From NCBI GenBank assembly GCA_021775955.1, contig JAJFGU010000019.1, forward strand, positions 1 to 59,784: 59,784 nucleotides of DNA, in the 5' to 3' direction. Position 1 is the first letter of the stretch, and every line of letters begins with the position of its first letter. Of this stretch, positions 42,084-51,508 are shown in pieces. The translations under genes and the position numbers were made by a program. Source of the DNA: Alphaproteobacteria bacterium. Lineage in GTDB: Bacteria; Pseudomonadota; Alphaproteobacteria; Micavibrionales; Micavibrionaceae. Below the pieces are notes generated by a model, which did not search any database, was not told where the DNA came from, and saw only the letters and a program-made list of their open reading frames with translations.

Positions 42084-43544
42084 TTATGCGGCTCTTGTGT
42101 GTGACGGCTTGTTTTTAGAGCGCCTTTTCAACGGAGCTGAGCCATCTGATTTGAAACCACCAGAACTTTTATTGTGGGGTTTGTGCTTTTTATGAGCCTT
42201 CGGCTTCCGCTCTTGTATGAATTTACTTGCTGGCTTCCCCTGATGTTCTGATGCACGTTTTTCCGTGCGATCTTCACTCCCGTGTTGCTCAGAATTTTGT
42301 GCCTGATGGCCTTTATGCTGAACAGGACGTTTGGTGTGTTTGTCTCTGGGTTTTTTACCGTAGCTTTCTGAAGGTTTTTGAGCACTGTCAGGGCGACCTC
42401 GATATGGCTTACGCCTTGCCTTGTTCTTACCTTGCGGCTTTTCTTTATAATCACTTTTGGCTTCGGGGTTGAGAAGCTGTTCAATAGCGTGCCACTTTCG
42501 GCCATCTTGTGAGGCTACAAAACTTAATGCGGAGCCTTTCGCACCAGCGCGGGCCGTGCGACCCATGCGGTGGATGTAATCTTCCGCCACCTGCGGCAAA
42601 TCATAGTTAATAACATGTTCAATATGGGGTACATCAAGGCCGCGTGCTGCGATATCCGTTGCGACTAGAATTCTAAAATTCTGCTCGCGGAAATTCTTCA
42701 TCACCTTGTCACGTTTATGTTGCCTTAAATCACCGTGCAAGCCTTCGGATGTAAAGCCATCCTGGCGCAGCTTTTTCGCCATTTTATCAGCATTGTATTT
42801 GGTTTTGACAAAAATGATGACGGAGCCCTGGCGTTCATGCAGCTGTATAATGAGCTCTTTATATTTGTCACCCTGCTCGATACGCATGGCTTCTTGCTTA
42901 ATGTTTTGCGCAAGGACATTGCTCTGCCCAACGGAGATACGCTGCGGGTTATTCAGATATTTTCCTGAAAGAGTAATAATTCCCTTTGGCAGTGTCGCTG
43001 AAAACATGAGAGTTTGACGTTTTGCTGGCAGAAACTTGATAATTCTATCAAGCTGCACGCCAAAACCCATATCCAGCATGCGATCCGTTTCATCCAAAAC
43101 CAGAAAGCCGGTATCATGGAGCTTGAGTGATCCGCGCTCTAAATGATCGTTAATGCGGCCTGGTGTGCCCACAATAATGCGTGGATTTGCACGTAATTGT
43201 GACATTTGCTTACTATACGCTTCGCCGCCAATGATAAAGGCGGTTTTTATTTTGGTATCATAGCCAAGCAGATCATGGATCACGCCCAGAACTTGTTTGG
43301 CAAGCTCACGCGTTGGGGTTAGCACAAGTGCAGAGCCGCGCGGTGAACGCAAAAGCGATTCAATAAGCGGAATGCTGAATGCGGCAGTTTTCCCCGTGCC
43401 TGTTTGCGCCGAGCCTAAAATATCCTGGCCTTTCAGCGCCAGTGGAATGGCTTGGGCCTGAATAGGGGTTGGTGTTTTGTGGCCCATTTTGGACAGTGAA
43501 TTGTTCAGTGCATCGGACAAGCCGAAGCCTTCAAAATTATTCAT
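42084..43544 (-). CDS. DEAD-box RNA helicase, RhlE-like
   Basis: This 486-residue protein shows the DEAD-box motifs: the Q motif TPTPIQ; motif I AQTGTGKT (46-53); PTRELA; TPGR; motif II as LDETD (150-154) instead of DEAD; SAT; DIAARGLD; and HRMGRTAR. The last 120 residues form a basic, lysine-rich tail, typical of RhlE-type helicases that bind RNA non-specifically. It probably acts in RNA folding, ribosome assembly or cold response. It lies just outside the right attachment site and is divergent from gcvT. Confidence 0.93.
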   Translation of the reverse strand: MNNFEGFGLSDALNNSLSKMGHKTPTPIQAQAIPLALKGQDILGSAQTGTGKTAAFSIPLIESLLRSPRGSALVLTPTRELAKQVLGVIHDLLGYDTKIKTAFIIGGEAYSKQMSQLRANPRIIVGTPGRINDHLERGSLKLHDTGFLVLDETDRMLDMGFGVQLDRIIKFLPAKRQTLMFSATLPKGIITLSGKYLNNPQRISVGQSNVLAQNIKQEAMRIEQGDKYKELIIQLHERQGSVIIFVKTKYNADKMAKKLRQDGFTSEGLHGDLRQHKRDKVMKNFREQNFRILVATDIAARGLDVPHIEHVINYDLPQVAEDYIHRMGRTARAGAKGSALSFVASQDGRKWHAIEQLLNPEAKSDYKEKPQGKNKARRKPYRGRPDSAQKPSESYGKKPRDKHTKRPVQHKGHQAQNSEQHGSEDRTEKRASEHQGKPASKFIQERKPKAHKKHKPHNKSSGGFKSDGSAPLKRRSKNKPSHTRAA

Positions 43545-43853
43545 TATTTTTATCTTTCATAAGTTCCAGCAAAAGTTCTCCCGCCGCCCAATGCGGTGGG
43601 TAAGACCCTTAATGGTCATTCATTTATAAATGCGAACTTTGTGGAAAAAGGTGAGGGTTTGATGTTCACGCATCCTTATAAGATTTGGATGCTTTTCTGT
43701 AAGCTCTGATCTCAAATAAGAGAACATTTATCAAATTCTGGCGCAGTTATGGCAGGTTTTTCAGAATCTGTCAAATATTTATATTTTCGTTGTGGCAGCA
43801 CTTGAGTTCAGAGAATGGTTAGCGATAGATTGGTAGGCCTCGCATTTTTCTGA
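43545..43853. other. Divergent promoter region, helicase / gcvT
   Basis: Non-coding. I looked for a glycine riboswitch because it would precede gcvT, and could not find the conserved aptamer core. No strong hairpin is seen. Confidence 0.5.
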
Positions 43854-44969
43854 ATGGAAGATATGAAAAAAACACCGCTTCATGAAGCTCACCAATCCCT
43901 AAATGCCAAAATGGGCGTATTCGCCGGTTATGATATGCCGCTTTATTATGAAGAAGGCGTCATCAAAGAGCATGAATGGGTGCGCTCTCACACCGGGCTT
44001 TTTGATGTCTCACATATGGGGCAGGTGATTATTGAAGGTCCGGGCGCAGCAGAATTTTTCGAGCGTTTAACGCCATCTTCCTTTCAAGCAAAAAAGCCGG
44101 GCCGCGCGCAATATACGGTTCTGACCAATGAGCAGGGCGGCATTATTGACGACCTTATTATTACGCGTCTTTCCGAAGATAAATTCTTTGCAGTGATCAA
44201 TGCCGGTTGCAAGGAAAAGGACATTGAATGGATCCAGAAAAATCTGTCTGACAATCTAAAATTTACGCATATGGAAGATTATGCGTTGCTCGCTTTGCAG
44301 GGTGCCTGGGCCGAGCGTATTTTGCATGAAACGTTTGAGATTAACGCCCATGATTTGCCCTACATGCATATGATGGAGGCTGAGGCGCTTTACGGCTCAA
44401 AAATCTTTGTCAGCCGCCTTGGTTATACGGGTGAAGATGGATTTGAGCTGAGCATTCCAGCACGAAAAGCCGCTGATGCCTGGGAGGCTCTGATTGATCA
44501 TCCGGAGGTCAAGCCGATTGGTCTGGTGGCACGTGATTCGCTGCGGCTCGAGATGGGCTATCCGCTCTACGGTCATGATATCAATGAAGACACTTCTCCG
44601 GTGGAGGCTGGTCTTGCCTGGGTCATAGGTAAGAGTAATACCGGCTTTATCGGGGCTGAGCGGGTTTTAAAGGACAAAGAGCAAGGCACAGCCCTGCGGC
44701 GGGTTGGGATCAGGCTTTTGGACAAAGGCATTGCCCGCGAAGGGGCAGAAATCAGAGATGAGAAGGACCAGAAAGTTGGGGAATTAACCAGCGGCGGCTT
44801 CTCTCCCGTCTTGCAAGGGGCTATCGGGCAGGGCTACATTGAAAGCTCACTAGCGAATATTGGACAGAAAGTTTTTGTCAATGTCAGGGGCCGGAATATC
44901 CCTGCGGAAGTGGCGGCAATGCCGTTCGTTCCGGCCAAAACAAAGTCGATGAAGAAACAGGCTGCGTAA
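43854..44969 (+). CDS. gcvT: Glycine cleavage T protein (aminomethyltransferase)
   Basis: A 371-residue protein of family length. It begins KKTPLHEAHQSLNAKMG and MPLYYEEGVIKEHEWVR and holds FDVSHMGQ, GYTGEDGFELS and RDSLRLEMGYPLYGHD, which are all classic T-protein motifs. It transfers the aminomethyl carbon from lipoylated H protein to tetrahydrofolate, releasing ammonia. The start could be 43854 or the ATG at 43863; neither has a well-spaced ribosome site. It is the first gene of gcvT-H-PA-PB. Confidence 0.97.
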   Translation: MEDMKKTPLHEAHQSLNAKMGVFAGYDMPLYYEEGVIKEHEWVRSHTGLFDVSHMGQVIIEGPGAAEFFERLTPSSFQAKKPGRAQYTVLTNEQGGIIDDLIITRLSEDKFFAVINAGCKEKDIEWIQKNLSDNLKFTHMEDYALLALQGAWAERILHETFEINAHDLPYMHMMEAEALYGSKIFVSRLGYTGEDGFELSIPARKAADAWEALIDHPEVKPIGLVARDSLRLEMGYPLYGHDINEDTSPVEAGLAWVIGKSNTGFIGAERVLKDKEQGTALRRVGIRLLDKGIAREGAEIRDEKDQKVGELTSGGFSPVLQGAIGQGYIESSLANIGQKVFVNVRGRNIPAEVAAMPFVPAKTKSMKKQAA

Positions 44970-44979
44970 AGGAGAGGTT

Positions 44980-45357
44980 ATGGCTGATTTAAAGTATACC
45001 GAAGATCATGAATGGGTTTCCCTTGAAGGCGACGTCGTATCCGTCGGCATTACCGGTTATGCGCAGGAAGCTCTCGGTGATCTGGTGTTTGTTGAATTGC
45101 CGGAAATTGGTAAGAAACTTGGCAAGGGCGATGAATTCGCTGTCGTGGAATCAGTCAAGACAGCCGCGGAGGTTTATTCGCCTGTTGCCGGTGAGGTGGT
45201 GGAGGTGAATACTGCCATGGCCGATGATCTTGAGCTGATTAAAAAACCCGCCAATGAGAATGGCTGGATTGCCAGGATCAAGATAAGCGATCCGTCAGAG
45301 CTGGAAGGGCTCATGGATAAGGAAAAATACGACACGTTTATCGAAGGTCTGGATTAG
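44980..45357 (+). CDS. gcvH: Glycine cleavage H protein (lipoyl carrier)
   Basis: A 125-residue protein with the lipoylated lysine Lys60 in VVESVKTAAEVYSP and the C-terminal NENGWIARI signature. It shuttles the aminomethyl group between the P and T proteins. AGGAGAGG provides a good ribosome site. Its stop codon shares a base with the GTG start of gcvPA. Confidence 0.97.
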   Translation: MADLKYTEDHEWVSLEGDVVSVGITGYAQEALGDLVFVELPEIGKKLGKGDEFAVVESVKTAAEVYSPVAGEVVEVNTAMADDLELIKKPANENGWIARIKISDPSELEGLMDKEKYDTFIEGLD

Positions 45358-46634
45358 TGCGCTATCTTCCCCAAACCAAACAAAGCCGCGCCGCCATGTT
45401 GCAGGCTGTCGGCGCTCCAAACGTTGATGCGTTGTTCAAAGACGTTCCCAAAGATGCTTTTATTGACGGTCTGGCCGATTTGCCTATGAAGCAGGGCGAG
45501 ATGGAAGTGGAGCGTGTTTTAAGTTCTTACGCCAACCGAAATGTGGCTGCGCCGGAAGGTCCGTTTTTCCTTGGTGCCGGAACCTATTACCACCATATCC
45601 CGGCATCCGTGGATACCATCATTCAGCGCAGCGAATATCTGACAGCTTATACGCCGTATCAGCCGGAGATCGCGCAGGGCACGTTGCAGGCGATTTTTGA
45701 ATTTCAGGCTTTCATCGCGCAATTGACGGGGCAGGATGTGGCCAATGCCTCGCTTTATGACGGTGCGAGTGCAACGGCCGAAGCAGCGCTGATGGCGATG
45801 CGTGTGACCAAGCGCTCCAAGGTTGTGATCGGCAATGCGCTGCATCCGCATTATCGCGGCACGCTGAAATCCTATATGGGCAATCTGGGCTCTACTTTGG
45901 AAGACGGCACGCCGGATGATGAGACAGCCTGCGTGATCGTTCAGTCGCCGGATTTCTATGGCAAGCCGGAGCTGTATGAAGACTGGAGGCGACAATGCAA
46001 CGAAACCGGCGCGTTGCTGGTTGTCGTGGTGAATGAGATTGTTTCGCTCGGTCTGCTGCCCGCGCCCGAGGATGCCGATATCGTTTGCGGTGAGGCGCAG
46101 AGCATTGGATTGCCGATGAGTTACGGCGGCCCGCATCTTGGGTTTTTTGCGTGTCAGGAAAAGTATCTGCGTCAGATGCCCGGACGTTTGTGCGGCATGA
46201 CTGAGGACGTGGACGGCAAGCGCGGTTTTGTGCTGACGCTCTCGACGCGTGAGCAACATATCCGCCGCGAAAAGGCGACATCGAATATCTGCACCAATCA
46301 GGGGCTTTGCGCGCTGGCCTTTACTGTGCATATGAGTTTGCTGGGTGAAGACGGTTTCCGGCAGTTAGCACGGCTTAACCATGAACGTGCCTGCGCGCTG
46401 GCCGATGCGGTTGCCCAGGTCAATGGCGTAAAGGTTTTGAGCAAAACCTTCTTTAACGAATTTGTCGTCGAGTTGCCAAAGAATGCGCAAGAGGTTGTCC
46501 AGGACCTAACCACCAAGGGCATCATCGGCGGATATGCACTTGATGATAACCAGCTTCTTCTTTGCGCGACCGAGATGACGAGCGATGTTGATATTGAGCT
46601 GTTCACTGATGCGCTTACGGAGGTTTTGGCATGA
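45357..46634 (+). CDS. gcvPA: Glycine dehydrogenase (decarboxylating) subunit 1
   Basis: A 425-residue subunit of the two-part P protein. It carries MRYLPQT at the N terminus, FLGAGTYYHHIPASVD, ASLYDGASATAEAALMA and the GLPMSYGGPHLGFFA region, as in known GcvPA. It starts with GTG overlapping gcvH, and its stop overlaps the ATG of gcvPB. With PB it decarboxylates glycine using pyridoxal phosphate; this half lacks the cofactor lysine. Confidence 0.96.
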   Translation: MRYLPQTKQSRAAMLQAVGAPNVDALFKDVPKDAFIDGLADLPMKQGEMEVERVLSSYANRNVAAPEGPFFLGAGTYYHHIPASVDTIIQRSEYLTAYTPYQPEIAQGTLQAIFEFQAFIAQLTGQDVANASLYDGASATAEAALMAMRVTKRSKVVIGNALHPHYRGTLKSYMGNLGSTLEDGTPDDETACVIVQSPDFYGKPELYEDWRRQCNETGALLVVVVNEIVSLGLLPAPEDADIVCGEAQSIGLPMSYGGPHLGFFACQEKYLRQMPGRLCGMTEDVDGKRGFVLTLSTREQHIRREKATSNICTNQGLCALAFTVHMSLLGEDGFRQLARLNHERACALADAVAQVNGVKVLSKTFFNEFVVELPKNAQEVVQDLTTKGIIGGYALDDNQLLLCATEMTSDVDIELFTDALTEVLA

Positions 46635-48157
46635 GCGCGGAAATCACAATCGCCGGAAGCATCAAATCCCAAATACCCGAAGAGGCCAATCGCGGGTTGC
46701 AATACGAAGAGAACCTGCTCTGGGAGAAAGAGCGTTGCGATCATCCCGGTGTTGATTTGCCGGAGCCCGCTGGCACCGCCCTTCGTACCGGCACCGGTAC
46801 GCGCGGACCAATCGGTTTGCCGCAGGTCTCAGAACCACAAGCCCTTCGCCATTTCGTCAAGATGAGCACGTGGAATTACTCGATCGACCATGGTCTGTTT
46901 CCGCTCGGCTCCTGTACGATGAAGCACAATCCGCGCCTGAATGAGAAGCTCGCGCGGCTTCCGGGCTTTGCGCAGATCCATCCGCTGCAGCCCGAATCCA
47001 CAGTACAGGGCGCGCTCAAGCTCATGTATGAGCTGCAAGAGTGGCTGGCCGAGCTCACCGGTTTGCCCGGTGTTTGCCTTGCGCCCGCCGCCGGCGCGCA
47101 TGGTGAGCTGGCCGGTATCATGACCATCAAGCGCGCGCATGAACAACTCGGTAACAAGGGACGGACTGTCATGCTGATTCCCGATTCCGCGCACGGCACC
47201 AATCCGGCGACGGCGGCGATGTGCGGCTACAGCGTCAAAACCATATCCACCAAAGACACCGGACGGTTGACCATGGAGGCGTTTATGGAAGCGCTGGGTG
47301 ATGGCAAAGACGTTGCCGGGATGATGGTGACCAATCCCAATACCTGCGGGTTGTTCGAATCCGAAATGCAGGAAATCGCCTATACGCTCAAGAAGGCGGG
47401 CGGTTATTTTTATTGCGATGGCGCAAACTTTAACGCGCTGGTCGGGAAAATCCGCCCCGGCGCGTTTGGCGTTGATGTCATGCATATCAATCTGCATAAA
47501 ACTTTTTCAACGCCGCATGGCGGCGGCGGTCCCGGCTCCGGTCCGATTTGTACCACCGAAGAACTCGCGCCTTATATTCCTGTGCCGACGGTGGTCAAGG
47601 ATGGTGAAACCTACAGCCTTGAGTGGGAGGATACGCGGCCCGAAACGCTGGGGCGGCTGAAAGCTTTTCAGGGTCAGTTCGGCATGCATGTGCGGGCGCT
47701 GGCCTATATGATGAGCCACGGCGCCGACGGCCTGAAACAGGTTGCCGAGGATTCCGTGCTCTCTGCGAATTACATCATGGTCCGCCTTTCCGATGATTTC
47801 CACGTGCCATATGAAGGTCCTTGCATGCATGAATGTCTGCTCACCGATAAGAACCAAAAGGATGCGGGTGTGAGCACGCTCGATATGGCCAAGGCTTTGT
47901 GTGAAAACGGGTTCCACCCGATGACGGTGTATTTTCCGCTGGTGGTTTCCGGCGCGATGCTGATTGAGCCGACGGAGACCGAAAGCAAGGAATCAATCGA
48001 CCGTTTTATTACCGTGATGAAGGATTTTGCGGCGGATATACGGGCGGGAGATAGCGAAAAATTCCACGATTTCCCGGAATCTACGCCGCGCAGACGGCTG
48101 GATGAGGTTAAAGCCGCGCGGGAGCCGGTTTTACGCTGGAAGCCATTTGAAGCATAA
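46631..48157 (+). CDS. gcvPB: Glycine dehydrogenase (decarboxylating) subunit 2
   Basis: A 508-residue subunit carrying the pyridoxal phosphate lysine, Lys290, in INLHKTFSTPHGGGGPG. Other markers are PLGSCTMKHNPRLNE, SAHGTNPATAAMCGY and MVTNPNTCGLFE. It pairs with gcvPA as the P protein. Its ATG overlaps the gcvPA stop, so the two are coupled. Its last 20 residues are charged, ending RWKPFEA. Confidence 0.97.
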   Translation: MSAEITIAGSIKSQIPEEANRGLQYEENLLWEKERCDHPGVDLPEPAGTALRTGTGTRGPIGLPQVSEPQALRHFVKMSTWNYSIDHGLFPLGSCTMKHNPRLNEKLARLPGFAQIHPLQPESTVQGALKLMYELQEWLAELTGLPGVCLAPAAGAHGELAGIMTIKRAHEQLGNKGRTVMLIPDSAHGTNPATAAMCGYSVKTISTKDTGRLTMEAFMEALGDGKDVAGMMVTNPNTCGLFESEMQEIAYTLKKAGGYFYCDGANFNALVGKIRPGAFGVDVMHINLHKTFSTPHGGGGPGSGPICTTEELAPYIPVPTVVKDGETYSLEWEDTRPETLGRLKAFQGQFGMHVRALAYMMSHGADGLKQVAEDSVLSANYIMVRLSDDFHVPYEGPCMHECLLTDKNQKDAGVSTLDMAKALCENGFHPMTVYFPLVVSGAMLIEPTETESKESIDRFITVMKDFAADIRAGDSEKFHDFPESTPRRRLDEVKAAREPVLRWKPFEA

Positions 48158-48625
48158 TGGCCTGCAAACAGCATCTTTCTGCGCTTCCGGTGCTCACGTA
48201 GGGAGACTACGTTCCGCGCCGGTTCTCGAAAGCTACAGTTTTCGGCACATTCTTCTCCAAATGGTGAGTAACCTTTTGTTTTTTCTGCCATTATCCGGTG
48301 TTCTCCTTTTCGTTTTTCTGAATTTTTTTGAAATTCATAAGCCTTTGTTTTTGCTTTGTTATTAGAGTTCGTCAGTTCGTTCCCTGTTTTTTTGGGGGAG
48401 GGGGTCTCGAATTATGTCCATTCCTTCAGTTTGAATCCGGGGAAAAATGCTTTTGGGGCCTCTTAGCCGCAAGACAAAGCATTGATTTTCCTGCACTTTG
48501 CTTTTTACTTTTGTGTTCTGAAAAATATTTTGGTGTTTTTTTGTAGCTTTCACCTGTGTTGGCTCCTTTTGCTGCGCCTGAGCGTTGGTTACAGGCAGAC
48601 AGTATAGGAAATATATCCTAGTTTG
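48158..48625. other. Intergenic region with palindromic repeat after gcvPB
   Basis: ACGTAG (48196-48201) and CTACGT (48207-48212) form a hairpin within a segment rich in GCGC and CCGG that looks like a dispersed genomic repeat. Further on the sequence is T-rich, with the start side of nothing obvious. Small frames here have no support. Confidence 0.5.
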
Positions 48626-49279
48626 TCAAGAGTTCTCCATGGCAGGGCTTAGGAAGCCTATTTTTTCTTTCACAGGCTCCGGTGGAGGTGTTTCCTCAAT
48701 AACCGATTGGTTTTGAACAACATTGTTAAAACGCCGCGTTGCGCTAATGAGATGTGTAAACGTTGTTGAGGTATGTATCAAAATATATAGATCTAGGGCC
48801 CTGTTCTCTGGAGAACCTAAAATAGCAATTGTAGCGAATAATTGGGTAGCAAAAATAATAGTAGTAGCTTTATTGAATCCCCACATCTTTTCAGCAGCTT
48901 CTATGTTCTCGGATGAGTTTTTAGGTTTTACGCCGCCGGGTCCCGGTTCAGGTTTTGTATTTATACAAACATCTTTTAAAAAATTAGGATCAATCAAAAA
49001 CTTTTGATCGGCCCAGCGTATTAGTGCCGTCATAAAGGCGTTAAAACCACCGATTTGGACAACGTTAGCCCAGGAAACGTCCGGCAGAACCTGAGCCGCC
49101 AGCCCGGTGAAAAGTGTGGCCAATACCCCGGCCTGTACATCGGGTGCACGCCAAAGGCCTTTGAGCGGAGGCGTATGAATAGGATCGCCCATTAGGGTGA
49201 TATAGCGGTCCTGTGCCTTTTCCGCGAAAAGGCCTTTCAGAGAGGAAATCACTGATTTCAATGGGTTGTTCATGGGCAT
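48626..49279 (-). CDS. Membrane protein of unknown function
   Basis: A 217-residue protein with hydrophobic segments around residues 50-66 (AGVLATLFTGLAAQVL), 74-88 and 140-155 (TTIIFATQLFATIAIL), so probably two to three membrane helices. The C-terminal tail is proline- and charge-rich (ETPPPEPVKEK) and likely cytoplasmic. No family is recognised. It lies on the strand opposite the gcv and rpl genes. Confidence 0.65.
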   Translation of the reverse strand: MPMNNPLKSVISSLKGLFAEKAQDRYITLMGDPIHTPPLKGLWRAPDVQAGVLATLFTGLAAQVLPDVSWANVVQIGGFNAFMTALIRWADQKFLIDPNFLKDVCINTKPEPGPGGVKPKNSSENIEAAEKMWGFNKATTIIFATQLFATIAILGSPENRALDLYILIHTSTTFTHLISATRRFNNVVQNQSVIEETPPPEPVKEKIGFLSPAMENS

Positions 49280-49336
49280 GGCTTATAAAGAAAACCACGC
49301 AATATGTCAAACTAAATTTATGGCTGTAGGTAGGGC

Positions 49337-49936
49337 CTAACCACCGCGTTGATAGCGGTCCATCACCTCTTGCAGCGCGTCGAGCAGGGGGTTGACCTCG
49401 TCGCGGAATTCGTCGCGCTTGCCCTGATCAATGCCAATATCAACCCGGTCAACCAGTCCGGTGACGCGATCCTGAAAATCAGCAAGGGTTTTATATTGAT
49501 GGACCTGGCCTTGCGTGGTTTCGCGCAGGCGCGCAATCAGCAATTCGATCAGCGCCCGCATGGCCCCGTCTTCAATATTGTTAATCCGGGTTTCGATTTC
49601 ATCATTGGAGATAACGCTTAAGGTGACGGCGTCGAGAGCTTTGACCGTGGCGGTGCGCGGGCCTTTTTCGATCAGCGCCATTTCACCAAAGATATGACCG
49701 GGGCCAAGCTCGGAGATTTTCAGTTCGGCACCTTCTTGATTCACCGAAACCTCTACCCGGCCGCTTTCGATGTAATAAGCACGGAAGGCATCGTCGCCCT
49801 GCTGGATAATGGTATCGCCGGCATAAAATATCTCACGGTTGACGACGCGCTTTTTCTTATCGGCCCTGTTTTGTTTGCGGGGGTCGAGATCGCTGATGCC
49901 GTCTTCAGATTTATCGCTATTTTTGTCTTCTTCCAT
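49337..49936 (-). CDS. Cyclic nucleotide-binding domain protein
   Basis: A 199-residue protein. Residues about 30-150 are a cNMP-binding beta roll: AGDTIIQQGD, YYIESGRVEVSV, then the phosphate-binding cassette FGEMALIEKGPRTATV with the key Glu and Arg. The N terminus is charged and the C-terminal 45 residues form a helix. There is no DNA-binding or channel domain, so it may act as a small sensor or adaptor. It is divergent from secE. Confidence 0.88.
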   Translation of the reverse strand: MEEDKNSDKSEDGISDLDPRKQNRADKKKRVVNREIFYAGDTIIQQGDDAFRAYYIESGRVEVSVNQEGAELKISELGPGHIFGEMALIEKGPRTATVKALDAVTLSVISNDEIETRINNIEDGAMRALIELLIARLRETTQGQVHQYKTLADFQDRVTGLVDRVDIGIDQGKRDEFRDEVNPLLDALQEVMDRYQRGG

Positions 49937-50115
49937 CTCTCTATTATGCCCCGAATAAGGTTAAAATTCCATATATTACAAGTTGTAGAGATTTCTCTGG
50001 CAATTTGCAGCGCGATGGTGTAAAAATCCTCATATTCCCTGACATATAAGGTTCTTTTTGCGCTATCTGCGTTTACGAACCCATGGCCGGGAGAAAGAGC
50101 TAAAGGATTGAAAAC

Positions 50116-50313
50116 ATGGCAAAAACATCGCCGATAGAGTATATGCGCCAGGTGCGCTCGGAAATGAAAAAAGTGACCTGGCCTTCGCGCAAGGAAACCA
50201 CCGTCAGCGTGATTGCGGTGTTCATTATGGTGACGTTTGCCTCAATATTTTTGTATTTTGCCGATCAGGTGATCGCCTTTTTGATCCGCCTGATTATGGG
50301 CTTTGGAGTTTAA
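50116..50313 (+). CDS. secE: Preprotein translocase subunit SecE
   Basis: A 65-residue single-span protein, the usual short bacterial form. It holds VRSEMKKVTWPSRKE, the conserved amphipathic helix, then one transmembrane helix (VIAVFIMVTFASIFLYF). SecE clamps SecY in the export channel. It starts the secE-nusG-rplKA block and overlaps the neighbouring frame of nusG only if an upstream start were used. Confidence 0.95.
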   Translation: MAKTSPIEYMRQVRSEMKKVTWPSRKETTVSVIAVFIMVTFASIFLYFADQVIAFLIRLIMGFGV

Positions 50314-50341
50314 AAAAATGGAAACAGCAAAGGAAAGTAAT

Positions 50342-50875
50342 ATGTCGATGCGCTGGTATGTTTTGCATGTTTATTCGGGCTTTGAAAACAAAGTGTCCGA
50401 AGCGATACAGGAAAAGGCCCGTAAATTAGGTCTGGAAGATCATGTTGGTGAAATTCTGGTGCCGACCGAAGAAGTGGTGCAGGTTAAGCGCGGTCAGCGC
50501 GTCAATGCCGAGCGTAAATTCTTCCCGGGCTATGTACTTGCCAAGCTGGATATGAATGATGATGTCTGGCACCTTATTAAGGACACACCGAAAGTGAGTG
50601 GCTTTCTTGGGGCGGGCGGTAACAAGCCTGTGCCGATTTCTGAGACTGAAGCCCAGCGTATCTTGCAACAAGTGCAGGAAGGCATCGAGCGTCCAAGGCC
50701 GTCCGTTATCTTTGATATCGGCGAAGAAGTGAAGGTCAATGACGGGCCGTTTGCCTCGTTTAACGGCACGGTTGAGGAGATTGACGAAGAAAAAGGCAGA
50801 CTTAAGGTTTCTGTGTCGATCTTTGGCCGCTCTACGCCGGTTGAGTTGGAATATGGACAAGTCGAGAAATCATAA
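50342..50875 (+). CDS. nusG: Transcription termination/antitermination factor NusG
   Basis: The frame is open from 50303, but the ATG at 50342 follows AAAGGAAAG and gives 177 residues, the family's normal length, starting MSMRWYVLHVYSGFE. It contains the NGN domain (NAERKFFPGYVLAKLDM) and the KOW motif near GPFASFNGTVEEIDE. NusG binds RNA polymerase, aids elongation and links it to Rho and the ribosome. Confidence 0.96.
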   Translation: MSMRWYVLHVYSGFENKVSEAIQEKARKLGLEDHVGEILVPTEEVVQVKRGQRVNAERKFFPGYVLAKLDMNDDVWHLIKDTPKVSGFLGAGGNKPVPISETEAQRILQQVQEGIERPRPSVIFDIGEEVKVNDGPFASFNGTVEEIDEEKGRLKVSVSIFGRSTPVELEYGQVEKS

Positions 50876-50964
50876 AACTTGACGGATATTGCGGGATTGT
50901 ATAAGTTCCGCGCGTATATGTGGTAGGCCCGCCATAGCCGGACCACAAACCTCAAAACGCTCAT

Positions 50965-51054
50965 GTCATCCCGACCGAGCGAAGCGAGTGGAGGGATCTC
51001 CTGAATTAACGAGATCCTTCGACTACGGGCCTTTCGGCCCTTCGCTCAGGATGA
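50965..51054. repeat. REP-like palindromic repeat between nusG and rplK
   Basis: Starts GTCATCC and ends GGATGAC, with inner inverted segments GGGCCTTTCGGCCC and GAGATCC/GGATCTC. Similar strings occur at 58116-58165 and 58495-58522. Such GTCATCC...GGATGAC elements are dispersed in many alphaproteobacterial genomes. It may fold in the mRNA and affect polarity. Confidence 0.8.
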
Positions 51055-51076
51055 CAGAGTAGAATGGAGAAAGAAA

Positions 51077-51505
51077 ATGGCAAAGAAAGCAGCAGGCTTT
51101 ATCAACCTGACGATACCCGGTGGTGGTGCTACCCCGGCTCCGCCCGTTGGCCCTGCGTTAGGTCAGCACGGCGTCAATATCATGGAATTTTGTAAGGCGT
51201 TTAACGCCAAGACCGATGACCAAAAGGGTATTCCGATCCCTGTCGTCATTACGGTTTATGAAGATCGTTCGTTCGATTTTATCACCAAAACGCCGCCGGC
51301 CAGCTATTACATCAAAAAAGCGGCCAAGCTGCCGAAAGGTTGTGGCACACCGGGTCGTGAGACCATTGGTCAGATCCGCAAATCGCAAGTGAAGGAAATC
51401 GCCGAGGCTAAGATGGTTGATCTCAATGCCAATGACATTGATGCGGCGATGAAAATCATTGAAGGCACCGCACGCTCGATGGGCGTAGAAGTTCTGGAAG
51501 GGTAG
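51077..51505 (+). CDS. rplK: 50S ribosomal protein L11
   Basis: A 142-residue protein of standard length, with the proline-rich [21 protein letters not shown]-terminal domain and the rRNA-binding C-terminal domain. It binds the GTPase centre of 23S rRNA. An AATGGAGAAAG ribosome site precedes the ATG. rplA follows after 3 bases. Confidence 0.97.
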   Translation: MAKKAAGFINLTIPGGGATPAPPVGPALGQHGVNIMEFCKAFNAKTDDQKGIPIPVVITVYEDRSFDFITKTPPASYYIKKAAKLPKGCGTPGRETIGQIRKSQVKEIAEAKMVDLNANDIDAAMKIIEGTARSMGVEVLEG

Positions 51506-51508
51506 ATC

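Noticed and set aside
43545-43853. Glycine riboswitch upstream of gcvT
   Set aside because: The conserved tandem aptamer core could not be found.
45519-46331. Antisense frame of 270 residues in gcvPA
   Set aside because: It is a shadow of a well-conserved gene and rich in Arg and His, as reverse frames often are.
48027-48553. Small frames after gcvPB
   Set aside because: They lie in repeat-rich or T-rich sequence and have no start signal or plausible protein.
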